NCBI GenBank assembly: GCA_028564925.1
Contig: CM053029.1
Coordinates: forward strand, 189,251,440-189,315,439
DNA length: 64,000 nt
Source: Lithobates sylvaticus
Taxonomy: Eukaryota > Chordata > Amphibia > Anura > Ranidae
Direction: 5' to 3'
Positions 44,841 through 57,769 of this stretch are shown here, piece after piece (the first letter of the stretch is position 1; each line of letters starts with the position of its first letter). The notes beneath the pieces are model-generated. The model made no database searches, had not been told where the DNA came from, and saw only the letters and a list, made by a program, of their open reading frames with translations. A program made the position numbers and the translations under genes.

Positions 44841-45524
44841 TTAAAACAAAGTTAAAGCAAAAGATTATGGCTAACTATCACTGACACACAGTGCTCGGTA
44901 TAACCTGACCTGATAACCTTTCCTGTAGCAGCGAACACAGTGCTTGGAAGGCAAAGGAAGAGTTTTTTTCTAGCTTAGGTATGAGATCTACAACAGGAGC
45001 AACCCTGTTAAAGGAACAAAAATCTAAATTCCTGCACATATTGTTAGGAGTAGGAATGAGCCCGTTGTTCGATTCGAACCCATGTTCGAATCGAACATCG
45101 GCCGTTCGTCAAAACCAGAACTTTGTGGGCCGTTCGCATCAAATTCGTGTGATACGAACGGCCCACAATGCACTGCGCCAGTCGCAGTGCATTGCTGGCT
45201 GATGATTGGCCAAGCATGCACTGTGACCCCGCATGCTTGGCCAATCACAGCGACGGCAGCGAGGAGAGGCATAATTGGCCACAGGCAGCATGCCTGTGGC
45301 CAATTATAGCTCAGGGGGGTTTAGTACACGCCCCTCACTATATAAGGCCGACAGTGCGGCGGCCTTGTATAGTGTTGTGCAGCGTTCATAGAAAGAAGGA
45401 TAGGCAGGGACAGTGTCAGCTGTGCTTTATACTTCTTTAGATAGCGCTGTTACAGTGAGTGTAGTGTTCAGGGGGAGAGCAGGATAGGCAGGGACGGTGT
45501 CAGCTGTGCTTTATACTTCTTTAA

Positions 45525-48500
45525 CCACTTGCCGACCGCCCCATGTAGATATACGTCGGCAGAATGGCACGTACAGGCAGAACCACGTACCTGTACGTGC
45601 CATTCTTTAGGCGGTTGGGGGGTCCGATCGGACCCCCCTCCGCCGGCGGGGACGGTCGGCATCGCTTCAGGAGCGATCCGGGACGAGGGGACGGCCAGTG
45701 GTTTCTGGCCACCCCCTCGCGATCGCTCCTGGCGAATGAAAAGCTTCCCCTTCCTGTCTATTGTATAGACAGGAAGGCGGAAGTGATGTCACGCTCGGTG
45801 CGCCGGTCTATGTGACCGGAGACGCCGAGCGGCGAACATGTTAAGGTTAGTGCACAACACTACACTGACACCAGTACAGTTAGGCACACAAAACACCCCC
45901 CTGTCACCCCTGATCACCCCCCAGATCACCCCCTCCCCCCCCAGTCACAGTGTCACTAATTGCAGTGATCATTTATTTACTGATCACTGCATTTAGTGTC
46001 AGTGTGACTGTAATAACTGTCAGGGCAGTTAGTTTTAGGTCCTAGGTAGCCCCCTACCCCCCCCTAATAAAGGTTTAACCCCCTGATTGCCCCTAGTTAA
46101 CCCCTTCACCCCCTTTTGCCAGTGTCACTAAGCGATCGTTTTTCTGATCGCTGCATTGTGTCGCTAGGTAACCATTTTTTTTTTATTTTAACCGCCATGT
46201 TTTATATAGGTTCATAAATAGTTTTATAGGTCAGGTACCCCCATATTACAACCTAAATAAAGGTTTTAACCCCCTGATTGCCCCTAGAGTTAACCCTTTC
46301 ACCAGTAATCACCGTATAACTGTCACTGGTGACGCTGGTTAGCCAGTTAGTTATTTCGTTATTTAGGTTCCCGTCAGGTTTTTATATAGCGTCAGGTACC
46401 CCCATATATTACCTAATAAAGGTTTAACCCCTGATTGCCCCTAGTTAACCCTTTCACCCCCTTTTGCCAGTGTCACTAAGCGATCGTTTTTCTGATCGCT
46501 GCATTAGTGTCGCTAGGTAACCAGTTTTTTTTTAGGTTAACCGCCATGTTTATATAGGTTCATAAATAGGTTTATAGGTCAGGTACCCCCATATTACAAC
46601 CTAAATAAAGGTTTTAACCCCTGATTGCCCCTAGAGTTAACCCTTTCACCAGTGATCACTGTATAACTGTCACTGGTGACGCTGGTTAGCCAGTTAGTTA
46701 TTTCGTTATTTAGGTTCCCCGTCAGGTTTTTATATAGCGTCAGGTACCCCCATATATTACCTAATAAAGGTTTAACCCCCTGATTGCCCCTAGTTAACCC
46801 TTTCACCCCCTTTTGCCAGTGTCACTAAGCGATCGTTTTTCTGATCCCTGCATTAGTGTCGCTAGGTAACCAGTTTTTTTTTGTATTACTGTTACGGGTG
46901 ACGCTGGTTAGTTAGCTTGTTTTTTATACTGTCAGGGCACCCGCCATTTATTACCCAATAACGGTTTAACCCCCTGATCGCCCGGCGGGTGATATCAATT
47001 AGGTTTTAGGGTCAAATAAGGTCTGCGTCGCCCCAGGTTAGTGCCAGTACCGCAAACACCCACGCGCAAAGCATACACCTCCCTTAGTGGTATAGTATCT
47101 GAACAGATCAATATCTGATCTGATCAGATCTATACTAGCGTCCCAGCAGTTTAGGGTTCCAAAAAAACGCAGTGTTAGCGGCATCAGCCCAGATACCTGC
47201 TAGCACCTGCGTTTTCCCCCTCCGCCCAGCCCAGCCCACCCAAGTGCAGTATCGATCGATCACTGTCACTTACAAAACACTAAGCACACATAACTGCAGT
47301 GTTCGCAGAGTCAGGCCTGATCCCTGCGATCGCTAACATTTTTTTGTGGTAGCGTTTTGATTCAGTCGCTAACAGTCAGGAGCTTTTTTACCTGTGAATC
47401 TCAAAAAAATAAAAAAAACAAAAATAGTTGTCGTTTTATTGTTCTCTCTCTCTCTCTATTGTTGCTCTTTTTTTTTACTCCATTCTATTCTGCAATGTTT
47501 TATTATGTTTTATCATGTTTTATCATGCTTGCTTTTCAGGTATGTAATTTTGTTTACTGTGTTTTAGTGTTAAGCATTTTTTTTGTTTTCAGGTGCGCCA
47601 TTCAGTTGCAGCGCGGATTTATTTATCTTGACAGCAACAGCGTTTGCTCCCACGATACATAAAGCCGCGACTCCAACGCTGTAGGAGGTGATTTCACCAC
47701 CACAGTTAAAAAAAAGAGCATATATGCCGAAGCATGGGGGCAGCAGGGGGCGGGGAGGAGCGATTGGCTCCTAATGCCACGTACATACGGTCGAAATTCC
47801 GACCGTGTGTACACGGCATAACTTTTGCGGGAGGATGCCCCCATGCATCGGCATATATAAATGGTGCATGTATGCCCATCATTAGAAGTGGGTGGATGAA
47901 GGGAGGTATTCTAATGGTGGGCATACCCACCAATCAATCTCTTTTTTTCGTTCAGCCAAGAGGCTGCATGAAAAAAAAAAAGATTACAATATATGTCCAG
48001 TATGTTGCTGGACTTTGAATGGTTATACCAGAATGATGCCTGCAGGTTTAGGTATCATCTTGGTATCATTCTTTTCAGCCAGTGATCGGCTTTCATGTAA
48101 AAGCAATTCTAGCGGGTAATTAGCCTCTAGACTGCTTTTACAAGCAGTAGGAGGGAATGTCCCCCTCCCGGATATAAACCGCGCCATTGGGAAATTGGGA
48201 AAGCATTTTATCACACCAATCTTGGTGTGGTCAGATGCTTTGAGGGCAGAGGAAAGATCTAGGGTCTAATAGACCCCAATTTTTTCAAAAAAAGAGTACC
48301 TGTCACTGCCTATTGCTATCATAGGGGATATTTACATTCCCTGAGATAACAATAAAAATCATAACAAAGAAAAAAAATGGAAGGAACAGTTTAAAAATAG
48401 AATAAAAAAGCTAAATAAATAAAAAAAAAAACTAAAAAAAAAAAAAAAAAGCACCCCTGCCCCCCCTTCTCTTGCGCAAAGGCGTACACAAGCGTTGGTC

Positions 48501-50572
48501 TGGCGTCATATGTAAACAGCAATTGCAGCATGCATGTGAGGTATCACCGCGAAGGTCAGATCGAGGGCAGTAATTTTAGCAGTAGACCTCCTCCGTGAAT
48601 CTAATGTGGTATCATGTAAAGGCTTTTAAAGGCTTTTAAAAATGTATGTAGTTTGTCGCCACTGCGTGTTTGTGCGCAATTTTAAAGCATGTCGTGTTTG
48701 GTATCCATGTACTCGGCCTAAGATCATATTTTTTATTTCATCAAAAATTTGAGCAATATAGTGTGTTTTAGTGCATTAAAATAAAAAAAGTGTATTTTTT
48801 CCACAAAAAATGCGTTTGAAAAATCGCTGCGCAAATACTGTGTGGAAAAAAAAAAATGCAACACCCACCATTTTAATCTGTAGGGCCTTTGCTTTAACAA
48901 TATATATAGTGTTTGGGGGTTCAACGTAATTTTCTTGCAAAAAAAAAATATGTTTTCATGTAAACAAAAAGTGTCAGAAAGGGCTTTGTCTACAAGTGGT
49001 TAGAAGAGTGGGTGACGTGTGACATAGGCTTCTAAATGTTGTGCATAAAATGCCAGGACAGTTCAAACCCCCCCAAATGACCCCATTTTGGAAAGTAGAC
49101 ACCCCAAGCTATTTGCTGAGAGCAATGTTGAGCCCATTAAATATTTTTTTTTTTTGTCCCAAGAGATTGAATAATGAAAAAAAAAAAAATATATATATTT
49201 TTTTTACAAAAAGTTGTCACTAAATGATATATTGCTCAAACATGTCATGGGCATATGTGGAAATACACCCCAAAATACATTCTGTTGCTTCTCCTGAGTA
49301 CGGGGATACCACATGTGTGGGACTTTTTGGGAGCCTAGCTGCGTACGGAACCCCAAAAACCAAGCACCGCCTTCAGGCTTTCTAAGGGAGTAATTTTTTT
49401 ATTTCACTTCTCACTGCCAATCACAGTTTCGGAGGCCATGGAATGCCCAGATGGCATAAAACCCCCCAAAATGACCCCATTTTGGAAAGTAGACACCCCA
49501 AGCTATTTGCTGAGAGGTATTGTGAGTATTTTGCAGATGTCGCTTTTTGTCACAAAGTTTTGAAAATTGAAAAAAGAAAAAAAAAAATTTTTTTTCTTTA
49601 CTTTCTTCATTTTCAAAAACAAATGAGAGCTGTAAAATACTCACCATGCCTCTCAACAAATAGCTTGGGGTGTCTACTTTCCAAAATGGGGTCATTTGGG
49701 GGGGTTTTGTGCTATTTTGGCATTTTATGGCCTTCGAAACTGTGATAGGTAGTGAGGAGTGAAATCAAAAATTTGCACCCTTAGAAATCCTGAAGGCGGT
49801 GCTTGGGTTTCGGGGCCCCGTACGCGGCTAGGCTCCAAAAAGTCCCACACATGTGGTATCCCCATACTCAGGAGAAGCAGCAAAATGTATTTTGGGGTGC
49901 AATTCCACATATAACTATGGCATGTGTGAGCAATATATCATTTAGTGACAACTTTTTGAAGAAAAAAAAAATTATTTTTTATTTTTGTCTTTATTCAATC
50001 ACTTGGGACTAAAAAAAAAAAATATTCAATGGGCTCAACATGCCTCTCAGCAAATAGCTTGGGGTGTCTACTTTCCAAAATGGGGTCATTTGGGGGGGTT
50101 TTGTACTTCTCTGCCATTTTAGCACCTCAAGAAATGAAATAGGCAGTCATAAATTAAAAGCGGTGTAAATTCCAGAAAATGTACTCTAGTTTGTAGACGC
50201 TATAACTTTTGCGCAAACCAATAAATATACGCTTATTGGCATTTTTTTTACTAAAGACATGTGGCTGAATACATTTTGGCCCAAATGTTTGACTAAAATT
50301 GAGTTTATTAGATTTTTTTTATAACAAAAAGTAGAAAATCTCTTTTTTTTTCAAAATTTTCGCTCTTTTTCCGTTTATATCGCAAAAAATAAAAATCACA
50401 GAGGCAATCAAATACCATCAAAAGAAAGCTCTATTTGTGGGAAGAAAAGGACGCAAATTTCGTTTCGTTACAAAATTGCATGACCGCACAATTACCAGTT
50501 AAAGTAGTGCAGTGCGAAATTGAAAAAAGACCTCTGGTCCTTAAGCTGACAATTGGTCCGGGGCTGAAGTGG
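45525..50572. mobile_element. 5-kb TTAA-flanked non-autonomous DNA element, copy 2
   Basis: TTAA lies at 45521-45524 and 50573-50576. It is collinear with 7694-12771 along its whole length, differing by scattered substitutions and small indels, roughly a few percent by eye. It carries the same ~355-bp tandem units (46057-46890) and the same long inverted repeat (49040-50125). No transposase domain is visible. Confidence 0.85.
49040..50125. repeat. Long inverted repeat in TTAA element copy 2
   Basis: The arms are about 49040-49575 and 49600-50125, around an A/T run near 49585. It has the same architecture as in copy 1. Confidence 0.85.
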
Positions 50573-51429
50573 TTAAAAAGCGCTGTTACAGTGAGTGTAG
50601 TGTTCAGGGAGAGAGCAGGATAGGCAGGGACAGTGTCAGCTTTGCTTTGCTTCCTAACCTAGCGCTGTTACAGTGGGTGTAGTGTGCCTCCTGCACACTG
50701 CACAGCATACACCTGAATCTACCCCCTCATTGCTGGTGTTGTGTAGTTGATTTGTGCAACACAGGCATCTGCCTAATATTCAGTCATGTCATTTACACAG
50801 GAATCAGTGCATTTGAATAGCACTGATTGCTGTATAAATGACAATGGTCCCAAAAAATGTGTCAAAAATGTCCGATGTGTCCGCCATAATGTCGCAGTCA
50901 CAATAAAAATAGCTGATCGCCGCCATTACTAGTAAAAAAAATATATATTAATAAAAATGCTATAAAACTATCCCCTATTTTGTAAACGCTATAACTTTTG
51001 CTCAAACCAATCAATAATCGTTTTTTTCCTTTACAAATGTCATTTTGTGCAGGGACAGTTCTAAACACGGGAAACACATGCCACTTCACAGGCATACTTT
51101 AGACACCCCCCAGGTACGATGTTTAAAAGAATATTTCACCTTTTTTTTTTTCACTTTATGCATCAATAAAATTAGTGCTCCAGAAAAAACGTCATTTTTT
51201 AAAACTTCTTTTTGCATTGATACATGTTCCCTGGGGCAGGACCCGGGTCCCCAAACCCTTTTTTAGGACAATAACATGCATATTGGCTGTTATAAATAGC
51301 ACTTTAGATTTCGAACGTTCGCGTCCATTGTAACTAATAGGGTTCTAACGTTCGTGCGAACTTTCGGTCCGTTCGCAGGTTCTGGTGCAAACCGAACCCG
51401 GGGGTGTTCGGCTCATCCCTAGTTAGGAG

Positions 51430-52560
51430 TTAGAGGCATGAAGAGATGACAATTTGGGTCATATTTCAAGGCCATTCTGCAGAATTTTTTAATTAATCAG
51501 TAATTGCTGATTGTGCATGCTTCTTTAGTTTTGTATATCTCACATGGTGCCAAAGCTTAGAACCTATTTAATGCTTTTAAAGCTTTGCCTCTTACGTAAG
51601 GGACGGAGAGATTCTAATGGTGTTATTTGTCTTCACAACTATCTCATTTGGAGGAACACAACCCCATTTAAATTGGAATTTATTTGGGCCAAATTAAATA
51701 TTCTGGTGCACACACAGGCAGGCAGTGCTATATTGCAGATTTCATTATCTTAATGGTTGTACTGTGAATTGCTCTGCACGACTTTGGCACTTCTTTAAGT
51801 CAAACTAATTACAAGGTATTATAATCAATACATAGACTAAGGAAGTCACCACTTGCTGTCCTTAGTGCAGCCGAATAATAGGAACAACAAACAGTCCATA
51901 TATCCTACCTAGATTTGATAATGAATAAGTCAACATGGTCACAGAGCTGATTTCTCTGGCATTTGGTAGGACATAGTTACATAGGTTGCAAGACACTCAT
52001 CCATCGTAATTAACCAAAAAGCAAAAACAAATAAAAAAAAAAAAAACCTTGTACCCTCAGAATTGTTGACCAGATGAAGGCAAAAAACCCTTAGAAAACA
52101 TAATGCAATTTGCTTTAACAGGGATTTTTTTTTCCATTGCATACTCCATTGATGAACAATCTATGGTGGTTCATTTTCTTGATGCAGGGGGGCTCAAGTG
52201 CAGCCCCTGACATTAGAATGTTGCAAAGTTAAAATGGACCTTTCGCTCCTTTCACTAAAAACCACAGCAGCATACAGCTCCACATGCTGATATGAAATCA
52301 TCTTACATACATTAGTTAAACAATTGCTACACTTACCACTTCTTGGTTAAGTGAGGCACAGGTGATGTAACGCTGGCTTCACAGATGCACCCTGGGAAGT
52401 TGCTGTCACATGGTACAGGGAGCAGATCCAAGCTTATAAGCAGAGTTCCAGGAAGTAAAGGGAGATATATTCATCTTCCCTTCAAAAAAATGGCCACCAT
52501 AGAACAATGGGGGTGGGGTGGGGTGGGGGATGCAAGGTAACCAAAGAATCAAAAACCTGC
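51430..52560. other. Unassigned DNA with a worn interspersed repeat
   Basis: The segment 51965-52135 contains 'ACATAGTTACATAGGTTG', a 'CATCCATCGTAATTAACC' stretch and 'CCAGATGAAGGCAAAAAACC'. These resemble a repeat common in amphibian DNA that I cannot name confidently. The rest is unassigned. Confidence 0.35.
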
Positions 52561-52564
52561 AATA

Positions 52565-54021
52565 ATTTGAAACACATCTGCAAGCCCAAGGCCTGCGGGC
52601 TGAATCTAAAGATAGAATAAAATAAAATGTGGCCCTTGCACTCTTTTCGCAGCTGCAGCACCCCCCTCGTCTCCGCCCCCACCTTTACTCAGCAGTTGAC
52701 AGCAGAGAGGAAGACAAATTTCTCTGCCGGATCCTGTGCTTATCTGTGCACCCACAGAGAGGCTCTACTCTGCCCCTCCCCCCCCCCCCCATCTCAGCAG
52801 TCAGTTGCAGAGAAAAGGGCAGAACTCCTCCTACAGATCCTGCTCCTCTTTGTGCAGCCACACTACCCCCTCATCCATCTCCGCTTCTGGTCCCAGCATT
52901 CAGCAGAAAGCTGACTCCAGCCCTCCTCTGGTCCTCCTCCAGACCCTGCACTTTCTGCTTTCCAGCTCCACCCCCAGCTTCTTCCTAAGATCAGCACAAG
53001 GTAAAGGGACAGCACTGTGATGTAAGGGAGGGTGGGGGACTCTTGACATCTAAAGACGGGGGGAGGTGGGGTGCTCTGGACATCTGCTTATAATTATTAT
53101 AAGAATAATACAATTCTATGCCAGTTGAATATAAGGGTTGCACACCACAACAGAACACGTGGCAGGGCCATGTTTTGTCTGACTGTCTCTAATAAAGTTT
53201 CTTGTAGATGATACCAGCAGTGTGCAACCCTCCTTTTTAGACTTGCGTCATCTGCTACAGGCGTATAAGGGGACTCCGTGCCAATCTGCACCTGCCCTTT
53301 GCAGCTTAAAGCGGTTCTGCACTCTGTAAAAAAAAAATTTTTTTAAGGACGTAATATAAAGTATGCTTACCTTTATTAGGGGACTCACCTGTTCCATCTT
53401 CCATCTCGATCGCCGCCGGTTTTCGTCCGCTGAAGTTCCTCGTCTTCTTCGTGCTGGGGGCCATCTTGCCTGTGGGCATGTGAAACCCCACAGGCACTGT
53501 TGATGGCCCAGCATGCACCGCCGTTACTCGCGCGTGCGCAGTAACGGCACATCTGCCGACATCTCACGAGATTTCGGCAGATGCGGCCGAAATCTCGGGA
53601 GATTTCGGAAGATGTGGCCGAAATCTCGCGAGATTTCGGAAGATGCCCGCACTGACTCCTGGGATCAATGACACCAGATCCCAGGAGACAGTGCGGCGTG
53701 ACGACGATCGACGCAGAGACCCCGCCCGCCGCCGCAGAGGGAGAAGACCGGAAGTCTTCAATTACAAGGTAAGTAAAAAAAAAAAAAAAAAAAACATTTC
53801 ATTTAGTACTCTTTGCCTGATTTGGAAGGCAAAGAGATTTACTAAATGAAATGAGTGCAGAACCACTTTAAGTCTTCTAAAACCACAAATAATCAAATTC
53901 AGAGACAGTTATTTAATGTGATAAAGAGTAGTATTTATGTAGTCTTACAGATACACCCAGCCCTTTGAGGGCAATCATAAAGCTGTTGCGACCCCCAATG
54001 AAATTGAGTTTGACACCCCTG
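52565..54021. mobile_element. hAT-type relic, interrupted by a MITE
   Basis: The right end, GAGTTTGACACCCCTG, and preceding 'TTACAGATACACCCAGCC' match the MITE at 2587-2927. So does the stretch around 52925-52985 ('CTGGTCCTCCTCCAGA'). The left terminus is unclear. A tandem of ~120-bp units (52680-52990) gives Pro/Ser-rich chance frames. A TTAA MITE is inserted at 53310-53867. Confidence 0.6.
53310..53867. mobile_element. TTAA-flanked MITE
   Basis: TTAA lies at 53306-53309 and 53868-53871, with inverted ends AGCGGTTCTGCACT and AGTGCAGAACCACT. The centre has repeats of CGAAATCTCGCGAGATTTCG (53545-53645). It is related in its ends to the MITE at 35496. Confidence 0.8.
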
Positions 54022-54421
54022 ATCTATAACTGATCTATAACTATCAGTTTGTAGATGGCCCTTATTAAACATTTCTAAAGGTGCCTCTGTTGTAATTTTT
54101 ATAAGGATGAAGTTTAATTATAAAAAGCTGTATAGGACTTTGCACATATGCAATAGGAAATGGTCAGAGGCTACATGCAGCATGAGATGGTCAAAAACTG
54201 TGAACATGCCATAGAAGTCGTTGGTGACGGGGACATGCTTCAAGAGACATTCAAAGACTGGGAAAACATTTCACAGAACTTCTAGAGATCTTTGCCATCA
54301 CAGCCGCTTTACAAATCAATGCTTACATATTTGTGCTCTCTGCCACTATTGCGAACCATGGGTATTATCGCGGCGATTCCACCCGCAATTTAGAATGAAA
54401 TGTGAACGGAGCCTAAGATTG

Positions 54422-54680
54422 CCCATCCATCTTCCCATCAACTCTAACCAGCTTCCCTGTGCCTGCTGAAGAAAGCATCCTCACAACATGATGCTGCCAC
54501 CACCATGTTTCATGGTGGGGATGGTGTGTTCAGGGTGATGTGCAGTGTTAGTTTTCCGCCACACATAGTGTTTTGCTTTTAGGCCAAAAAGTAAAATTTT
54601 GGTCTCATCTGACCAGAGCACCTTCTTCCACATGTTTGCTGTGTCCCCCACATGGCTTCTCGCAAACTGCAAACCGGACT
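54422..54680 (-). pseudogene. Tc1-like transposase, central/C-terminal piece
   Basis: The minus strand encodes '[20 protein letters not shown]' with the first catalytic Asp, then '[10 protein letters not shown]', '[15 protein letters not shown]', a stop, and a decayed tail to about 54422. It is separated from its N-terminal partner (60690-61065) by a 6-kb inserted palindrome. Confidence 0.75.
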
Positions 54681-55591
54681 AGACATGTGCGATTAGTTTC
54701 GTCCGAATTCGTAATTCGTACGAATTTTTCGAAATTCGTACGAATTTACGAATCCGTTGTACGAATTTTTCCGAATACGAATTCCGTACGGAATACGAAA
54801 TTCCGTTTACGAATTTCGTCGCCGAATTTATTCGAATCCGACTACCAAATATCGAATTTCAACTAATATGAAAGAAATTATTATAGTGGATATAACGAAT
54901 GATTCGAATGAATTCGAATGGATTCGAATGAATTCAAATGAATTCAAATGACAAAGTGTAATTTTTGCAGGAAAAATTCCGTTTACGAATTTCAGCTCCA
55001 AATTATTCGAATCCAACTACCAATATCGAATTTCAACTAATTCGAAAGAAATTATTATAGCAGATATAACGAATGAATTCGAATGAATTCGAATGATTCG
55101 AATGACAAAGTGTCATTTTTGCAGAAAAAAAAGCTATTTAAAATCACTCGCGGCTACTGCCGGCAAATGAATTGTCGGCTCCGTAACACAGAGAACAGTC
55201 ATTCATTGATATAAAAAAAAAAAAAAAACGTGGGAGTCCCCCCAAATTCAATAACCAGGCCCTGGTCTGGTATGGATATTAAGGGGGACCCCAGCCAAAA
55301 AAAATGGTGTGGGGTCCCCTCTAAATATCCATACCAGACCCTTCAGGTCTGGGATGGATTTTAAGGGGAACCCCAGCCAAAAAAAAATGCTGTGGGGTCC
55401 CCCTCAAAATCCATACCAGACCCTTTATCCAAGCACGCAACCTGGCAGGCCGCAGGAAAAGAGGGGGGACGAGAGCGGCCCCCCTTCCCGCCTGAACCGT
55501 ACCAGGCCACATGCCCTCAACATTGGGAGGGTGCTTTGGGGGTTTGAGACCCCCAAAGCACCTTGTCCCCATGTGGATGAGGACAAGGGCC

Positions 55592-56029
55592 TCATCCCCA
55601 CAACCCTGGCCGGTGGTTGTGGGGGTCTGCGGGCGTGGGTCTTATCGGAATCTGGAAGTCCCCTTTAACAAGGGGACCCCCAGATCCCGCCCCCCTGTGT
55701 GAAATGGTAAGGGGATACAAAAGTACCCCTACCATTTCACCAAAAAGGTGACAAAAATGATAAAAATGACAGGAGACGGTCTTTGACAATTCCTTTATTA
55801 AAATCTTCTTTCTTCTGGTCTTCCTTTCTTCATCTTCTCCTTCCGGCATCTTCTTCCATCTGCTTCTTCCTCCGATCCACTTCTTCTTGCTCCGGTCTTC
55901 TCGTCCGGCATCGGCGTCTCTTCTGGGCCGCTCCTCGCAATGGGAGGCTCCCGCTGTGTGAGGCTTCGCTCCGTCTGACATGTCTTTTATAACGGAGGGC
56001 ACCTGGTAACCCCGCCCCCTCTGACGCAC
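55592..56029 (-). other. Small charged frame, arm 1 of palindrome A
   Basis: This 145-codon frame has segments 'KDMSDGAKPHTAGASHC', an Arg/Lys/Glu-rich stretch ('EGEDEERKTRRKKILIKEL') and 'SKTVSCHFYHFCHLFGEM'. A minus-strand TATAAAA (55986-55991) sits at its start and AATAAA (55794-55799) within it. The same unit recurs, mirrored, in three other arms. No known domain is recognised, and translation is unproven. Confidence 0.4.
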
Positions 56030-56120
56030 AGGGACGTCATGGGGACTTCCCTATGGCTTTCCCCATGACGTCAGATGGGGGGCGGGGTCACCAGGTGCCC
56101 TCCGTTATAAAAGACCTGTC
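56000..56120. promoter_or_regulatory. Mirrored promoter-like centre of palindrome A
   Basis: Both sides of the centre (about 56050) carry the same set of motifs. On the right are a CRE-type TGACGTCA (56066-56073), a GC box GGGGCGGGG (about 56079-56087) and TATAAAA (56106-56112). On the left are CCCCGCCCC (about 56010) and the inverse TTTTATA (55986-55991). This is the layout of a divergent RNA polymerase II promoter. Confidence 0.55.
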
Positions 56121-56156
56121 AGCCGGAGCGAAGCCTCACAGAGCAGGAGCCTCCCA

Positions 56157-56483
56157 TTGCGAGGAGCGGCCAGAGAAGAGACGTCGATGCCGGACGAGAA
56201 GGACGAGAAGACCGGAGCAAGAAGAAGCGGATCGGAGGAAGAAGAAGATGGAAGAAGAAGATGGAAGAAGAAGATGAAGAAACCGAAGGATGACGAAAGG
56301 AAGACCAGAAGAAAGAAGATTTTAATAAAGGAATTGTCAAAGACCGTCTCCTGTCATTTTTACCATTTTTGTCACCTTTTTGGTGAAATGGTAGGGGTAC
56401 TTTTGTACCCCCTTACCATTTCACACAGGGGGGGCCGGGATCTGGGGGTCCCCTTGTTAAAGGGGGCTTCCAGATTCCGATAA
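56157..56483 (+). other. Small charged frame, arm 2 of palindrome A
   Basis: This 108-codon frame begins 'MRGAAREETSMPDEKDEKTG', continues with Lys/Arg/Glu runs and shares 'ILIKELSKTVSCHFYHFCHL' with the other arms. TATAAAA is ~50 bp upstream and AATAAA lies at 56324-56329. It could be a coding remnant or chance, because purine-rich DNA avoids stops. Confidence 0.4.
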
Positions 56484-57350
56484 GCCCCCCGCCCGCAGAC
56501 CCCCACAACCAATGGTCAGGGTTGTGGGGATGAGGCCCTTGTCCCCATCAACATGGGGACAAGGTGCTTTGGGGGTCTCAGACCCCCAAAGCACCCTTCC
56601 AATGTTGAGGGCATGTGGCCTGGTACGGTTCAGGTGGGAGGGGGGGCCGCTCTCGTCCCCCCTCTTTTCCTGCGGCCTGCCAGGTTGCGTGCTCGGATAA
56701 GGGTCTGGTATGGATTTTGAGGGGGACCCCACGCCATTTTTTTTGGCTAGGGTTCCCCTTAAAATCCATCCCAGACCTCAAGGGTATGGTATGGATTTTG
56801 AGGGGGACCCTAGGCCATTTTTTTTTTGGCTGGGGTCCCCCTTAATATCCATCCCAGACCTGAAGGGCCTGGTTATTGAATTTGGGGGGACCCCCACACT
56901 TTTTTTTATCAATGACTTCAATGAATGACTGTTCTCTGTGTTACGGATCCGGCAATTCATTTGCCGGCAATAGCTGCGAGTGATTTTAAATAGCTTTTTT
57001 TTCCTGCAAAAATGACATTGTGCAGGAACAGTTCTCTATATTAGATATAATGAATCTTGAATCATTCGAAGCATTCGAAGCATTCGTTATATCCGCTATT
57101 ATAATTTCTTTCATATTAGTTGAAATTAGATATTTGTTAGTTGTTGTATTCGAATTGTTCTCTGTGTTACTGGAACCGGCAATTAGCCGCGAGTGATTTT
57201 AAATAGCTTTTTTTTCCTGCAAAAATTACCGTATTTATCGGCGTATAACACGCACCGGCGTATAACACGCACCCCAAGTTTAGGAGGGAATTTTAAGGAA
57301 AAAAAGTTTTAGGAGAGAAGTTTAGGGAAAAAAAAAACTTACATTTAAGC

Positions 57351-57655
57351 GTTATTTGCAGCTTGCCCAGCGTCATTTGCAGCTTGCCCAGCGTCATTTG
57401 TAGCTTGCTCAGCGTCATTTGCAGCTTGCCCAGCGTCATTTGTAGCTTGCTCAGCGTCATTTGCAGCTTGCTCAGCGTCATTTGCAGCTTGCCCAGCGTC
57501 ATTTGCAGCCTTTCCCAGCATCATTTGCAACCTGCCCAGCGTCATTTGCAACCTGCCCAGCGTCATTTGTAGCTTGCCCAGCATCATTTGTAGCTTGCCC
57601 GGCGTCATTTGCAGCTTGCTAGTGTCATTTGCAGCTTGCTAGTGTCAGTTGAAGT
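57351..57655. repeat. 21-bp minisatellite
   Basis: About 14 copies of GCAGCTTGCCCAGCGTCATTT run without interruption. Being a multiple of three, they read through as 'KLQMTLG' on the minus strand, an artefact. Confidence 0.9.
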
Positions 57656-57769
57656 TCGCCAGCGTTTAAATTTCCCGCCGCGAGAAATACCGCGCATGCG
57701 CGGCCGAAAAAGACCGAACCGCGGCCGAAAAAGGCCGAAGTGCGGCCGAAAAAGACCGAGCCGACTGTT

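Larger units (their letters stand above)
45051..51421. mobile_element. hAT-type element hosting the 5-kb TTAA element
   Basis: The ends are TAGGAATGAGCC and GGCTCATCCCTA, with a perfect 8-bp duplication GTTAGGAG at 45043-45050 and 51422-51429. Without the insert it is ~1.3 kb. Near both ends there are TTCGAATCGAAC/GTTCGGTT-type motifs. Inside are short tandem blocks, CGCTGTTACAGTGAGTGTAG with GGATAGGCAGGGAC, at 45380-45510 and 50580-50690 on either side of the insert. The right part (50880-51120) has sequence related to the TTAA family. No transposase is present. Confidence 0.8.

Noticed and set aside
55309-55668. 119-codon plus-strand and other Pro/Gly-rich frames in the foldback arms
   Set aside because: They recur because the arms repeat, shift frame between arms and have no promoter or domain support.
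57345-57608. 'KLQMTLG' repeat protein on the minus strand
   Set aside because: It is an artefact of the 21-bp minisatellite.
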